Shown: one piece after another, positions 26,829 to 34,225 of the stretch
Numbering within the stretch: the first letter of the stretch is position 1
Layout of the letters: each line of letters opens with the position of its first letter
Assembly (NCBI GenBank): GCA_017882455.1
Contig: JADGPL010000007.1
Location: 1 to 64,000 of the forward strand
Reading direction: 5' to 3'
DNA from: Solirubrobacteraceae bacterium
Lineage (GTDB): Bacteria; Actinomycetota; Thermoleophilia; Solirubrobacterales; Solirubrobacteraceae
Length of the DNA stretch: 64,000 bases
Notes under the pieces: model-generated
What the model was told of the DNA's origin: nothing
The model's database searches: none
Seen by the model: only the letters and a program-made list of their open reading frames with translations
Position numbers and translations under genes: made by a program

Positions 26829-28100
26829 CTAGGCTCGGCGCACCGCGCTCGCCAGCGCCTGCGCTTCGGCTTCGATGCCCTCTGCCATCAGGTGCAGCCT
26901 GTCGAGGAGATCGGCGTCCGCGCACAGGCCGAAGCAGAGCACATCGGCAAGCGAGGTGGCCGAGACGCGCAGCGCATGGTGCTCGGCGATCTCGGCGATC
27001 GAGTGCAGGTGGACGACCGGCGCCTCCAGCACGCTGACCGGCGAGCGCGGCCCCGGGACATTGGACACGTTGAGCGCGAAGGTGCGAGGGCTGCGCTCGA
27101 GGCGGGTGACGAAGTGCTTCAGCGGTGGCACACCGGAGAGCTCGCGCAGGAGCTGCTCGCGATAGCGCGCATCATGTGCCTGCTTGCGCGCCGTGGTGGC
27201 CGCGTGGATCATGCGCAGGCGCACGACCGGATCGGCCTCGCTCAGCGGCACCGCAAGGAAGAAGAAGGAGTCGTGGTTGGCCGCGTCGTCCCCCTCCTGG
27301 TGCAGGCTGACCGGCACCTTGACCCGGATCGTCCCGGGATGGCCGTGGCGCAGGCGCACCCAGCGCCCCAGAGCCCCGGTGACGATCGCCAGGACCCCGT
27401 CGTTGAGCGTCGCCCCGCAGAGGCTCTTGACGGCGTCGTGCAGCGCGGGCAACGGCACCGCCGCAAAGGCCACCTCGCGTCGGCCGCCGATCGTTCCGTC
27501 GAACGGAGAACGGCGTGCGCCCCGGGCGTACTCCCGGCGCAGGAAGCCGGCGAGATGCGCACGCCTGCGCACTTCATCGGCAGCATGCGCCGTGACGAGC
27601 TGGGCCGGGGTCATCGAAGCCTCCGGCCCCTGATCCCACAGCAGCGTGCGGGCATAGCGCGCGGAGGCGGTGCCATCGGCGAGCGCGTGGTGGATGCGCC
27701 ACACAAGAGCGCTGCCCCCGTCCGCGAGGGCCACGACGTCCATCCGCCAAAGCGGGAGCGCGCGATCGAGGCGCTGCTCGAACAGCCGCGCCACGAGCTC
27801 GAGCAGCCCGGCCCGGTCGACCGGTCCCGCCACGGGCGCGGGCACGATGTGATCGGCCACGTCGAAGCGCTCGTGGGGCACCCACCCGGGCTCTGAGGCG
27901 CCGCCGCCGAGCCTGCGCTCGAGGGCCGGGGCAAGAGCGATGCGCTCGGCCACGCGCGCCCGCAACCGCTCCACGTCGAGCCCACCGTCGCCGAGGCGCA
28001 CGACCTTGCAGGTGTGCCCCGCGATGGTTGGGCTCTCGAGTGCCAGGATCGCGCGGTCCTCGGCTCCGAGCGGAATCACCTCGTCCATGCCGCTGCACAT
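26829..28100 (-). CDS. Wax ester synthase / diacylglycerol acyltransferase (WS/DGAT)
   Basis: 423 aa. The catalytic HHxxxDG motif is H137-H138-A-L-A-D142-G143; the C-terminal half carries NVSNVPGP, typical of the family (usually ND/PLW and SNVPGP motifs). The enzyme esterifies fatty acyl-CoA to alcohols or diacylglycerol for storage lipids. An AGG five bases before ATG 28100 supports this start; ATG 28088 is also possible. It may be transcribed with the MMPL exporter downstream. Confidence 0.9.
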   Translation of the reverse strand: MCSGMDEVIPLGAEDRAILALESPTIAGHTCKVVRLGDGGLDVERLRARVAERIALAPALERRLGGGASEPGWVPHERFDVADHIVPAPVAGPVDRAGLLELVARLFEQRLDRALPLWRMDVVALADGGSALVWRIHHALADGTASARYARTLLWDQGPEASMTPAQLVTAHAADEVRRRAHLAGFLRREYARGARRSPFDGTIGGRREVAFAAVPLPALHDAVKSLCGATLNDGVLAIVTGALGRWVRLRHGHPGTIRVKVPVSLHQEGDDAANHDSFFFLAVPLSEADPVVRLRMIHAATTARKQAHDARYREQLLRELSGVPPLKHFVTRLERSPRTFALNVSNVPGPRSPVSVLEAPVVHLHSIAEIAEHHALRVSATSLADVLCFGLCADADLLDRLHLMAEGIEAEAQALASAVRRA

Positions 28101-28138
28101 TCTCGCCTATATCTCAGCCGGGCCACCCGGCCGCGGAG

Positions 28139-28375
28139 CTACTTTCGCCTGAGCCGCGGCGGCCTGTAGCGGGTGCTGCAGATGAACCCGTAGCGTTCGT
28201 ACTGGCGCTCGTAGCGGGTGGCGCAGTACTCGCCGGGGCCAAGGCACTTGTGCGCTCCGCCGATGGTCGCGGGAACGTCGCGGCTGCACGCGACCCTGGC
28301 CGTCGGCTGAGCTGAGCTCGCGGCGGGAAGCGCCAGCGCGAGCATGGTGCCGGCAAGCGCGATTCCGGTTCTCAT
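28139..28375 (-). CDS. Small secreted cysteine-containing protein
   Basis: 78 aa with a signal peptide (about 1-22, ending ASSAQ) and a short mature part with four cysteines in the order C-x(14)-C-x(6)-C-x(14)-C, enough for two disulfides, and a basic C-terminus. A GGAGGAG ribosome site six bases ahead of the ATG makes the gene convincing. No family recognised. It is on the same strand as and just upstream of the WS/DGAT gene. Confidence 0.72.
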   Translation of the reverse strand: MRTGIALAGTMLALALPAASSAQPTARVACSRDVPATIGGAHKCLGPGEYCATRYERQYERYGFICSTRYRPPRLRRK

Positions 28376-28526
28376 CGTCTGCTCCTCCTGATTGGCATGC
28401 CGACAGACCCGCGCCGGTTGCCTGCGAGCGTACCGATTCTCAGAACTGGGCGAACTGCCGGAGAGCGTGGATCGGATCGAAAGGGCAGACCCCCCGGGAC
28501 CCGACCTCACACGACATCGACGAGCC

Positions 28527-28811
28527 TCAGCCCGGGCGCCGCGGGCGCTGGCGCAACCGGGGTCTCCTGCGCAGGCTGAGCGCTCGGCTGTCGCGGTTGC
28601 GCCGCTGGCGCTCTTCGTCCGCCAGGTCCCGTTCCTCTTCGAGGCCGATTTCCAGGAAGAGCAGGAGCACGCCCCCTGCGAGTCCTGCCGACATCAGCGC
28701 GATCGTGAGAACTTCGCCGGTCACCCCGGAGACGAGGGCCGCGCAGATGCCGCCCGCCACCACCAGGGCCGCTGCTGTGCCGAACGCCACGATCCGCCAC
28801 CTGGGTCCCAT
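28527..28811 (-). CDS. Small membrane protein with charged C-terminus
   Basis: 94 aa. Two hydrophobic helices (about 7-30 and 33-55) are followed by an acidic then strongly Arg-rich tail, likely cytoplasmic. No family recognised. Divergent from the TetR gene at 28873, with the TetR operator in the shared gap, so it could be co-regulated. Confidence 0.65.
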   Translation of the reverse strand: MGPRWRIVAFGTAAALVVAGGICAALVSGVTGEVLTIALMSAGLAGGVLLLFLEIGLEEERDLADEERQRRNRDSRALSLRRRPRLRQRPRRPG

Positions 28812-28835
28812 AACTCAAAGGTACGGCAGCGCCTA

Positions 28836-28853
28836 ACTTGTTGGCCGACAAGT
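28836..28853. promoter_or_regulatory. TetR operator palindrome
   Basis: ACTTGTTGGCCGACAAGT is an 18-base palindrome with perfect 6-base arms, 20 bases upstream of the TetR start codon. Its position and size fit autoregulation by the TetR protein at 28873. Confidence 0.75.
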
Positions 28854-28872
28854 AAAGTGCTACGGTCGCTCA

Positions 28873-29544
28873 ATGAGCGCGGTCGAGGCGACCAAGCGAG
28901 TGCGTGATGCGGAGCGTTCGCGACGCGCGATCCTCGAGGCTGCTGAGGCCGTGTTCGCGGAACGTGGCTTCCCGGAGAGCACCTTGAGCGAGATCGGACG
29001 CCGCGCCGGTCTCTCGCGAGGCGCGCCCGCGTTCTTCTTCGAGTCCAAGGACAATCTGTACGCCGAGGTCATCAAACGTGTCTTCGCCGAGCGCCATGAG
29101 GTGCTCGGCCCGGCACTCGAGCTCGCGCGGACGGTCGACGCTGACGAGGCCTCCTCGCGCGACGCGCTCCAAGCCGCGCTCGAGGCGGCCGTTGGCAGCT
29201 ACATCGACTTCCTGGCCTCACGCCCCACGTTCGTGCGGTTGATGCAGTGGGAGGCACTCACCGACGGCCAGCGGCTTCGCGCGATCCCGCACGAGTCGAG
29301 CGCACTCGAGCGCGGCCTCTCCGCGCTCGCCGGAAAGCTGCCCAAGGGAGATGGTCGCGGCGAGGCCGGCCAGTTGCTTCTGTCCTTTGTCGCGCTCTGC
29401 CTGCTCCCGTTCGAGCACGACACCACGCTGCTTCCCACGCTAGGGGTGAGTGCCACCGACGGGCGGTTCCTGCGTGAGCGCAAGCGGCATGTGGTGCGGC
29501 TGCTGCTGGACCACCTGACCATCGACAGGGCTTCGGCGCGCTGA
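28873..29544 (+). CDS. TetR-family repressor
   Basis: 223 aa. HTH domain at about 15-62 (LSEIGRRAGLSRGAPAFFFESK) followed by a TetR C-terminal ligand domain. An operator-like palindrome lies just upstream. The gene overlaps the isomerase gene by TGATG, so both form one operon, and the repressor probably controls it. Confidence 0.9.
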   Translation: MSAVEATKRVRDAERSRRAILEAAEAVFAERGFPESTLSEIGRRAGLSRGAPAFFFESKDNLYAEVIKRVFAERHEVLGPALELARTVDADEASSRDALQAALEAAVGSYIDFLASRPTFVRLMQWEALTDGQRLRAIPHESSALERGLSALAGKLPKGDGRGEAGQLLLSFVALCLLPFEHDTTLLPTLGVSATDGRFLRERKRHVVRLLLDHLTIDRASAR

Positions 29545-30113
29545 TGACGGCATCGTTCTACTACGACGTTGGATCGCCTTATGCGTACCTGGCAGCGGAG
29601 CGCGTCGATGGGCTGATGCCGATCGACGTCGAGTGGCATCCGGTTCTGCTTGGTGGGTTGTTTCAGGCCACGGGTCGTTCCTCGTGGGCACTGACCGAGC
29701 ATCGCGAGGCCGGCATCGCGGAGATCGAGCGTAGGGCAGCCGAGCGCGGTCTGCCGCCAATGGCATGGCCGGAGCCATGGCCGGGCGACGGCCTGCTGGC
29801 GATGCGAGCGGCGGTCGTCGCGCACCAGCTGGGCCGAGGCCGTGAGTTCGCCTTGCAGGCGCTGCGCGCGCATTTCCGCGAAGGTCGATCGCTGAACGAC
29901 CGCGACGCCCTCGAGGACACCCTGGCGCGCGCCGGCCTCGATCCCGCGGGCGTCCTCGAGGCAGCCACGGATCAGCCGACCAAGACCGAGCTTCGCGACC
30001 TGACCGCCCAGGCACTCGAGCGGGGCGTGACCGGAGTCCCGTCGATCATCGTGGCCGGTGAGGTGCTCTGGGGCGATGACCGCCTGGAGGACGCGGCGCG
30101 CGCGGCGCGCTGA
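29544..30113 (+). CDS. DsbA-family isomerase, HCCA isomerase-like
   Basis: 189 aa thioredoxin-fold protein of the 2-hydroxychromene-2-carboxylate isomerase / GST-kappa type. The N-terminal YYDVGSPYAYLA holds the catalytic serine position instead of a CxxC pair, and GVTGVPSI carries the cis-proline. Family members isomerise aromatic degradation intermediates with glutathione; whether this one uses glutathione or mycothiol is open. Translationally coupled to the TetR gene. Confidence 0.85.
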   Translation: MTASFYYDVGSPYAYLAAERVDGLMPIDVEWHPVLLGGLFQATGRSSWALTEHREAGIAEIERRAAERGLPPMAWPEPWPGDGLLAMRAAVVAHQLGRGREFALQALRAHFREGRSLNDRDALEDTLARAGLDPAGVLEAATDQPTKTELRDLTAQALERGVTGVPSIIVAGEVLWGDDRLEDAARAAR

Positions 30114-30278
30114 CCAGCAGCGGAAAGACCCAGCTCCGCCACACCGCGACCCCTGCACAAACATCAGCCTGCGACGCTGGTAGCGCCCCCGAGACCGCAG
30201 GAAACCTGCTCCATCTCGTTTTGAGTAGTACGTTTACGCGTGGAGGAGCGGGTTTCTCATGACCGCGCTTAGCGCCGG

Positions 30279-30605
30279 TCAATCCCCAGTCAGGCAGCGC
30301 CAGCGGGCGCCGCGGCCCGTGCCCAGTGGTTCGATCCTGCCGGCCTTCTTGAGTTCGCCGAGCAGCTTGTTGGTGTAGCCATCGCTGACTCCCGGCGCCG
30401 CCTGACGAACATCGGCGGTCGTGAACTCTGGAACCATCAGCGAGTCGATGAAGGTCGTGATCAGAGCCTTCTTGGAACCGCGGCCAGCGCCCGCTCTGGT
30501 GCGGCTCTCGAACTCCTTGTACGCGGCAATCAGGATGCCTAGGAAGTAGTCCGTCCACGGCGGCAGATCGTGCTCGCCCCCGTGCCAGCCGGCGGTGGAC
30601 TGGCC
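30279..30605 (-). pseudogene. C-terminal remnant of a Fic-family protein
   Basis: About 105 codons match the C-terminus of actinobacterial Fic/DOC proteins: the segment GWHGGEHDLPPWTDYFLG, then a winged-helix part ending GRGARWR. The catalytic HPFxxGN domain is absent. The open frame continues upstream only by reading through the adjoining tRNA, so the real 5' part is lost, apparently cut near 30605. It lies directly next to the tRNA-Thr integration site and is probably left over from an earlier insertion or deletion. Confidence 0.65.
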
Positions 30606-30646
30606 CGACACGCCTGAGCCCGGCAGCCCATCGACGGAGTACCCAG

Positions 30647-30719
30647 AGCCGACGCGGGGACTCGAACCCCGGACCCCTTCATTACGAGAGTGGTGCTCTA
30701 CCAACTGAGCTAAGTCGGC
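30647..30719 (-). tRNA. Chimeric tRNA-Thr(CGT)-like gene at the left junction
   Basis: On the minus strand the 5' half equals the 5' half of the intact tRNA-Thr at 33189-33261, while the 3' half belongs to a different tRNA-Thr. The two halves meet in the anticodon loop (CTCGTAA). The anticodon stem then reads CCACT against TGAAG, with only two good pairs, and the acceptor GCCGACT against CGTCGGC loses one pair, so it is probably not functional. The missing matching 5' half is at 33281-33311. Confidence 0.8.
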
Positions 30720-30738
30720 GCGCCTGCGTCATTACGAG
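30682..30738. repeat. 57-bp direct repeat, left copy
   Basis: Identical over all 57 bases to 33224-33280. It spans the anticodon loop and 5' half of a tRNA-Thr plus a 19-base link ending CATTACGAG. CATTACGAG also sits at 30680-30688, so the left junction has the core word twice. Confidence 0.92.
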
Positions 30739-30929
30739 GGGGGTATGGCCCGAGCGTGCTGAGGCCAGACGCCATGCGGGTTTCGAGTCCGCTCCGGCGA
30801 GCCGTACCAGCACCGGTACCGCGCACCCGACGATGCGCAGCCAACAAGGCCGTGGGGCTGCGTGCGTGGCCTGCGTGACGAGCACTAGATCGGCTCGCCA
30901 CTTCGCAGCGTCGATGCTACGTTTAGCCC

Positions 30930-31181
30930 ATGACTGTCAAGGAGCGGCTACATACTGCGGTCGAGACGATGAGCGACGAGGAAGCGCAAGCCGCGCTTCG
31001 CACGCTCGCCGAGTCCTCCGGCAACCCGGTTGCCTGGATGCTCGATCACGCGCCGCTCGATGACGAGCCTGAGACCGAGGGAGAGCGCCGCGCGATCGCT
31101 GAGGCCCACGCCGACCGTGAGCGGGGCATCCAGCCTGTGCCGCTTGAGAGCGTGATTGCCGAGTTCGACGGCGATCTGTGA
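30930..31181 (+). CDS. Antitoxin of a ParE/RelE-type module
   Basis: 83 aa, acidic C-terminal half (DDEPETEGE) as in many antitoxins, with a short N-terminal helical part. It overlaps the toxin gene by four bases (GTGA), the usual antitoxin-first order. DNA binding is assumed, not seen as a clear HTH or RHH motif. It probably neutralises the downstream toxin and represses the pair. Confidence 0.8.
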   Translation: MTVKERLHTAVETMSDEEAQAALRTLAESSGNPVAWMLDHAPLDDEPETEGERRAIAEAHADRERGIQPVPLESVIAEFDGDL

Positions 31182-31447
31182 GCGATCCGTACTGGCGTGT
31201 CGTCGTTGACGACCGCGCTCGCAAGGATATCCGCAGGATCGACCCGCCGACCCGAGAGCGCATCCTGCGCGCCATCGCACGGCTGGCCCAGGGCGCAGAG
31301 CTGACCGGCGATGTCAAGCGGCTTCAGGACTCGCACGAGTACCGGCTACGAGTCGGTGACTGGCGCGTGCGATTCGAGCGCGACGACCAGCAACTGACCA
31401 TCACAGTCGTGCGTGTCCTACCGCGTGGCCGCGCATACGACCGCTGA
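31178..31447 (+). CDS. ParE/RelE-family toxin
   Basis: 89 aa, right length for the RelE/ParE fold. The pattern RARKDIRRID near the N-terminus and YRLRVGDWRVRFERD in the middle are hallmark basic strands of the superfamily. RelE-type members cleave mRNA on the ribosome, ParE-type poison gyrase; RelE-like basic strands favour mRNA cleavage, but this is inference. GTG start inside the antitoxin stop gives coupling. Confidence 0.87.
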   Translation: MSDPYWRVVVDDRARKDIRRIDPPTRERILRAIARLAQGAELTGDVKRLQDSHEYRLRVGDWRVRFERDDQQLTITVVRVLPRGRAYDR

Positions 31448-31564
31448 GCGTCGAGGCCAAGCGAACCTGTTCAAGCAGGCCGACGGCTGCATGTTGCTGG
31501 CCATATCATCGCAGCGCCCGGTGCGCAACTGTCGTGCGCGCGCAGGCTGGCGGCGATCAAGTGC

Positions 31565-31963
31565 TCAGCGGATAGGGCGCAGCTCGACACCGTGAGCTAC
31601 CCCTTGCCAATCGGTATCGGCTGTCAGAGCTGGAGCATCCAGCCGTCGCGCCAGTGCCAGGCACGCCCGGTCGCCAAGCGAGAGCCCTGCATCGCGGGTC
31701 AACGATCGTAGGCGTCCCACCTCGACGGCGTCAGCGGCCGTGAACGGCTCGACAGTGATCGCCCCATCGAGTAGTCCGCTTTGAGTGAGTTCAGCCGCGA
31801 GCTTCGCCGGGTCCTCTCCCCGATCGGCGACGCGGCTGAATACCTCGGCAAGATTGACGGTCGAGATCACCGCACCGCTGGCGATCGCCTCGGCAACAAC
31901 GTCGGCGCCGGGCTCGTCTCGAAGATGCGCGAGAAGCGCCGAGGCGTCGAGTACGGGCGCCAA
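31565..31963 (-). CDS. VapC-type PIN-domain toxin
   Basis: 132 aa PIN ribonuclease. The acidic metal ligands are visible at D6 (VLDASALL), E40 (NLAEVFSR), D98 (SLGDRACLALA) and D116 (LTADTDW). VapC toxins cut tRNA or rRNA. The start is TTG, immediately after the antitoxin stop TAG with no gap, so translation is coupled. Confidence 0.9.
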   Translation of the reverse strand: MAPVLDASALLAHLRDEPGADVVAEAIASGAVISTVNLAEVFSRVADRGEDPAKLAAELTQSGLLDGAITVEPFTAADAVEVGRLRSLTRDAGLSLGDRACLALARRLDAPALTADTDWQGVAHGVELRPIR

Positions 31964-32224
31964 CTACTCGGCGTCCTCGCGCTCCGCTTCTGCGCGCCGC
32001 TCGGCGAGCAGATCGTCCACCATCGACCCTCCGGGGAGACCACGGAGCAATCCGCGACTCTGCTCGGCCACGGCGCGATATGGGCGTAGTCGCAACGAGC
32101 CGTCGTTCTCGGTGCTCAGCAGCATGTGAGTACCGGGTTTCAGGTCCAGCTCACGGCGTACAGCGGACGGCAAGACAAGTCGCCCCCGGTCGCCGACAGT
32201 GATGCGCCTCTCAGTGTGGGCCAT
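31964..32224 (-). CDS. AbrB/SpoVT-type antitoxin (VapB-like)
   Basis: 86 aa from ATG 32224. The N-terminal swapped-hairpin AbrB domain shows ITVGDRGRLVLPSAVRRELDLKPG; here GDRGRLVLP is the core motif. The C-terminal tail (DDLLAERRAEAERED) is the likely toxin-binding helix. It should bind its own promoter and neutralise the PIN toxin. The longer upstream frame has no family support. Confidence 0.88.
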   Translation of the reverse strand: MAHTERRITVGDRGRLVLPSAVRRELDLKPGTHMLLSTENDGSLRLRPYRAVAEQSRGLLRGLPGGSMVDDLLAERRAEAEREDAE

Positions 32225-32472
32225 ATTGTGAGTGTACCACGATTGCGGAGCGACCCACACAACCCGCGGCTTCACGATCTCAACAGCCTCCGGGGTCCGG
32301 GCGCATGTGGACGAACCGCAGGCCACCGATAGGGAGGGTCTACCTCATGTATCTTCTTCCGCTACCAGTCCGCTCTGCACGCACGCGCCGTGGCGCGTGA
32401 CCTTGCAGCCCGTCTGCGGTTGGACGGAAGCGGGAACGTCATGCACCACGGTTCGCCCCTGGAGGTTCTCTC
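32225..32472. other. Gap between the AbrB and GNAT genes
   Basis: No coding frame with a credible start is seen. The gap should hold the divergent promoters of the VapBC-like pair and of the acetyltransferase, with GGAGG at 32461-32465 serving the latter. No other structure was recognised. Confidence 0.4.
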
Positions 32473-33066
32473 GTGAACGAGACGGGTTGGCTGAACCCGC
32501 CGACGCTCAGCGGTCGCCGGGTCTTGCTTCGTCCAATGAGGCTGTCAGATGTCGCCGGGCTGATTGCAGCCCATGACGATGACGAGACGTTGCGCTACTT
32601 CCCATATGGGGTCGAGTCCGAGCCGCCGTGCGAGCGGACGGTCGCCCACGCTCTCGCGTCTGGGCGCCAGGTCCTGACGCAGATCGACACGCTTACGGGT
32701 CAGATCGCCGGAACGACCTCGCTGTACAACATGAATGAAGCGCATGCACGAGTGACTGTCGGCTACACCTGGCTGGCGAAATCTGTGCGTGGCTCCGGCT
32801 TTAACCGCGAGTCGAAGCTTCTGCTGCTCGACTACGTATTCGACGTTCTCGATGCGAGGCGCGCCGAATTCAATGTCGATAACGAGAATGTCCGATCTCG
32901 GCGAGCCGTTCTCGCAACTGGTGCAACGGAGGAGGGCGCGCTGCGCGAGCACGCTCGTCGGCGGGACGGCTCCTGGAGAACCACGATCGTGTACTCCATT
33001 TTGGCTGAGGAATGGCCGCAGGTGCGGCTGATGCTGTTGGCCAGCGACCAGTCCGGCATTACGTGA
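32473..33066 (+). CDS. GNAT acetyltransferase, RimJ/RimL-like
   Basis: 197 aa GNAT of the Acetyltransf_3 type. It begins RRVLLRPMRLSDVAGL, contains AGTTSLYN and VGYTWLAKSVRGSGFNRESKLLLL-like acetyl-CoA binding strand and helix (key part RGSGFNRESK), and ends with SWRTTIVYSI. Such enzymes acetylate N-termini of ribosomal proteins or antibiotics. GGAGG seven bases before a GTG fixes the start. It is the only non-TA cargo gene of the island and could be a resistance gene. Confidence 0.85.
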   Translation: MNETGWLNPPTLSGRRVLLRPMRLSDVAGLIAAHDDDETLRYFPYGVESEPPCERTVAHALASGRQVLTQIDTLTGQIAGTTSLYNMNEAHARVTVGYTWLAKSVRGSGFNRESKLLLLDYVFDVLDARRAEFNVDNENVRSRRAVLATGATEEGALREHARRRDGSWRTTIVYSILAEEWPQVRLMLLASDQSGIT

Positions 33067-33188
33067 TCGAGGGCGAGGCTATGGGGGCGATTGCTCAGCG
33101 CGGCGGCAGTCATAGACGTTGGCGCACAGCGGGATTCTCGCCCAACGCAGCGAAGGCCGACCCACAGTGACCCTCGGCAACCTCTTGA

Positions 33189-33261
33189 AGCCGACTCCGG
33201 GACTCGAACCCGGGACCCCCACTTTACGAGAGTGGTGCTCTACCAACTGAGCTAAGTCGGC
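33189..33261 (-). tRNA. tRNA-Thr(CGT), intact
   Basis: Perfect cloverleaf on the minus strand: acceptor GCCGACT/AGTCGGC, D arm GCTC/GAGC, anticodon arm CCACT-CTCGTAA-AGTGG with anticodon CGT, T arm CCGGG-TTCGAGT-CCCGG. It lies inside the island and would supply the tRNA lost by the insertion. Confidence 0.95.
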
Positions 33262-33280
33262 GCGCCTGCGTCATTACGAG
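33224..33280. repeat. 57-bp direct repeat, right copy
   Basis: Identical to 30682-30738. It covers the 5' part of the intact tRNA-Thr and the link to the core word CATTACGAG at 33272-33280, where the disrupted host tRNA resumes. Confidence 0.92.
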
Positions 33281-33311
33281 TGAAGTGCTCTACCAGCTGA
33301 GCTACGTCGGC
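33272..33311 (-). pseudogene. Separated 5' half of the disrupted tRNA-Thr(CGT)
   Basis: On the minus strand this reads GCCGACG acceptor strand, D arm, and anticodon stem/loop CTTCA-CTCGTAA, then stops. It fits exactly the 3' half left at 30648-30688, 2.6 kb away, and is the proof that one tRNA gene was split in the anticodon loop. Confidence 0.9.
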
Positions 33312-33556
33312 ATTTTGCTCTACAGTGCGGTTTCTGCCCAGGGTGGGGGCGATGCCCCCGTCCAGATGGACTCTTGGTGGAACAAAGGGCATCTAGATCA
33401 CCCTGCATCGCCGTGCCATCGTAGCGTCCGGAGACCGCGCGGAGACGGCTTGGCAAACGGTCGAGACACGCGCAAGGTCGGAGCGCGGCGGGCAAGCTCA
33501 GCTTCGGACCGCCGCCGACCTCCAAGCCGCCCGGGCATCCATGGGCGATTTATACG
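33312..33556. other. Gap right of the tRNA-Thr island
   Basis: No gene recognised. It should contain the promoter of the tRNA-Thr genes (minus strand). A short hairpin-like GGGGGCGATGCCCCC is seen at about 33346-33360. Confidence 0.4.
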
Positions 33557-33584
33557 CCATATGGCTTGTAATATATCCATATGG
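33557..33584. promoter_or_regulatory. Paired CCATATGG palindromes, likely MNT-HEPN operator
   Basis: CCATATGG occurs at 33557-33564 and 33577-33584, 20 bases apart, within a larger inverted repeat (TATACGCCATATGG against CCATATGGGCGCTATA). A TAATAT -10-like word lies between them. This fits an operator bound by the winged-helix part of the MNT protein that follows. Confidence 0.55.
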
Positions 33585-33604
33585 GCGCTATAGTTGCCAC
33601 CCTA

Positions 33605-34225
33605 ATGGATGTCTCCAAGCCCTATACGGCGATCTGTCCCACTCTCGACAGCGAGGTCCTCGCGGTCCTCGCCGGCACCACTCGACCACTGACCGGACGC
33701 GAGGTCGCTCGCCTGACCGGAAGAACCTCTCACCGAGGTGTAGCGGAGGTCCTCAGCCGGCTCGTAGAGCACGGGCTCGTGGAGCGCCAGGAGGCAGGGC
33801 GCGCACTGCTATTCACGTTGAACCGCGAGCACCTGGCAGCCCCTGCGGTCGAGGCCCTCGCAGGCATGCGGGCCGAGCTGCTACGCCGCATCCGCGGACT
33901 CGTGGGCGCCTGGAAGACAGCGGCCGTCCACGTTTCGATCTTTGGGTCGACGGCGCGAGGGGACGGTGGTACACAGAGCGATATCGACGTGTTCGTCGTC
34001 CGGCCTGACGTCGTATCCGAGGATGATCCTCGGTGGCGGAAGCAGCTCGATGACCTTGCGGAGAACATCGAACGATGGACAGGGAATCGAGCGAGTATCG
34101 CCGAGGCGGCTGAGGGTGAGATCGAGCGCCTCCTCAGGGAGGACCGACCGATCGTCGCAGAGTTGCGTTCAGACGCGATCGGCATCAGCGGCGCAGATAT
34201 TCCGACGCTGCTAGGCAGCAAGTGA
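33605..34225 (+). CDS. MNT-type nucleotidyltransferase with N-terminal winged helix (antitoxin)
   Basis: 206 aa. Residues about 12-75 form a winged helix (VARLTGRTSHRGVAEVLSRL region), then a polymerase-beta-like minimal nucleotidyltransferase domain with G114-S115...D126-I-D128. In MNT-HEPN modules the MNT protein neutralises its HEPN RNase partner, in studied cases by AMPylation. It overlaps the HEPN gene by one base (TGATG). An ATG at 33581 would add eight residues but lies inside the palindromes; the chosen start fits the fold better. Confidence 0.85.
   Translation: MDVSKPYTAICPTLDSEVLAVLAGTTRPLTGREVARLTGRTSHRGVAEVLSRLVEHGLVERQEAGRALLFTLNREHLAAPAVEALAGMRAELLRRIRGLVGAWKTAAVHVSIFGSTARGDGGTQSDIDVFVVRPDVVSEDDPRWRKQLDDLAENIERWTGNRASIAEAAEGEIERLLREDRPIVAELRSDAIGISGADIPTLLGSK

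Larger units (their letters stand above)
30689..33280. mobile_element. 2.6-kb island inserted in the anticodon loop of a tRNA-Thr(CGT) gene
   Basis: Joining base 30688 to 33281 restores a perfect tRNA-Thr on the minus strand: acceptor GCCGACG/CGTCGGC, anticodon arm CTTCA-CTCGTAA-TGAAG, T arm CGGGG-TTCGAGT-CCCCG. The segment between is therefore an insertion at the core word CATTACGAG. Cargo: ParE-type TA pair, AbrB-VapC pair, GNAT acetyltransferase and an intact tRNA-Thr(CGT) that would replace the broken one. No integrase, transposase or replication gene is present, so it is either a decayed element or moved by a recombinase acting in trans. Confidence 0.8.

Noticed and set aside
30279-30704. 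141-codon gene reading through the chimeric tRNA
   Set aside because: The first 20 codons are the tRNA itself; only the Fic-like C-terminal part has protein similarity, so it is listed as a remnant.
30774-30802. tRNA-like T-arm word (GCGGGTTTCGAGTCCGC) inside the island
   Set aside because: No acceptor, anticodon or D arm can be built around it; left as chance or a very decayed remnant.
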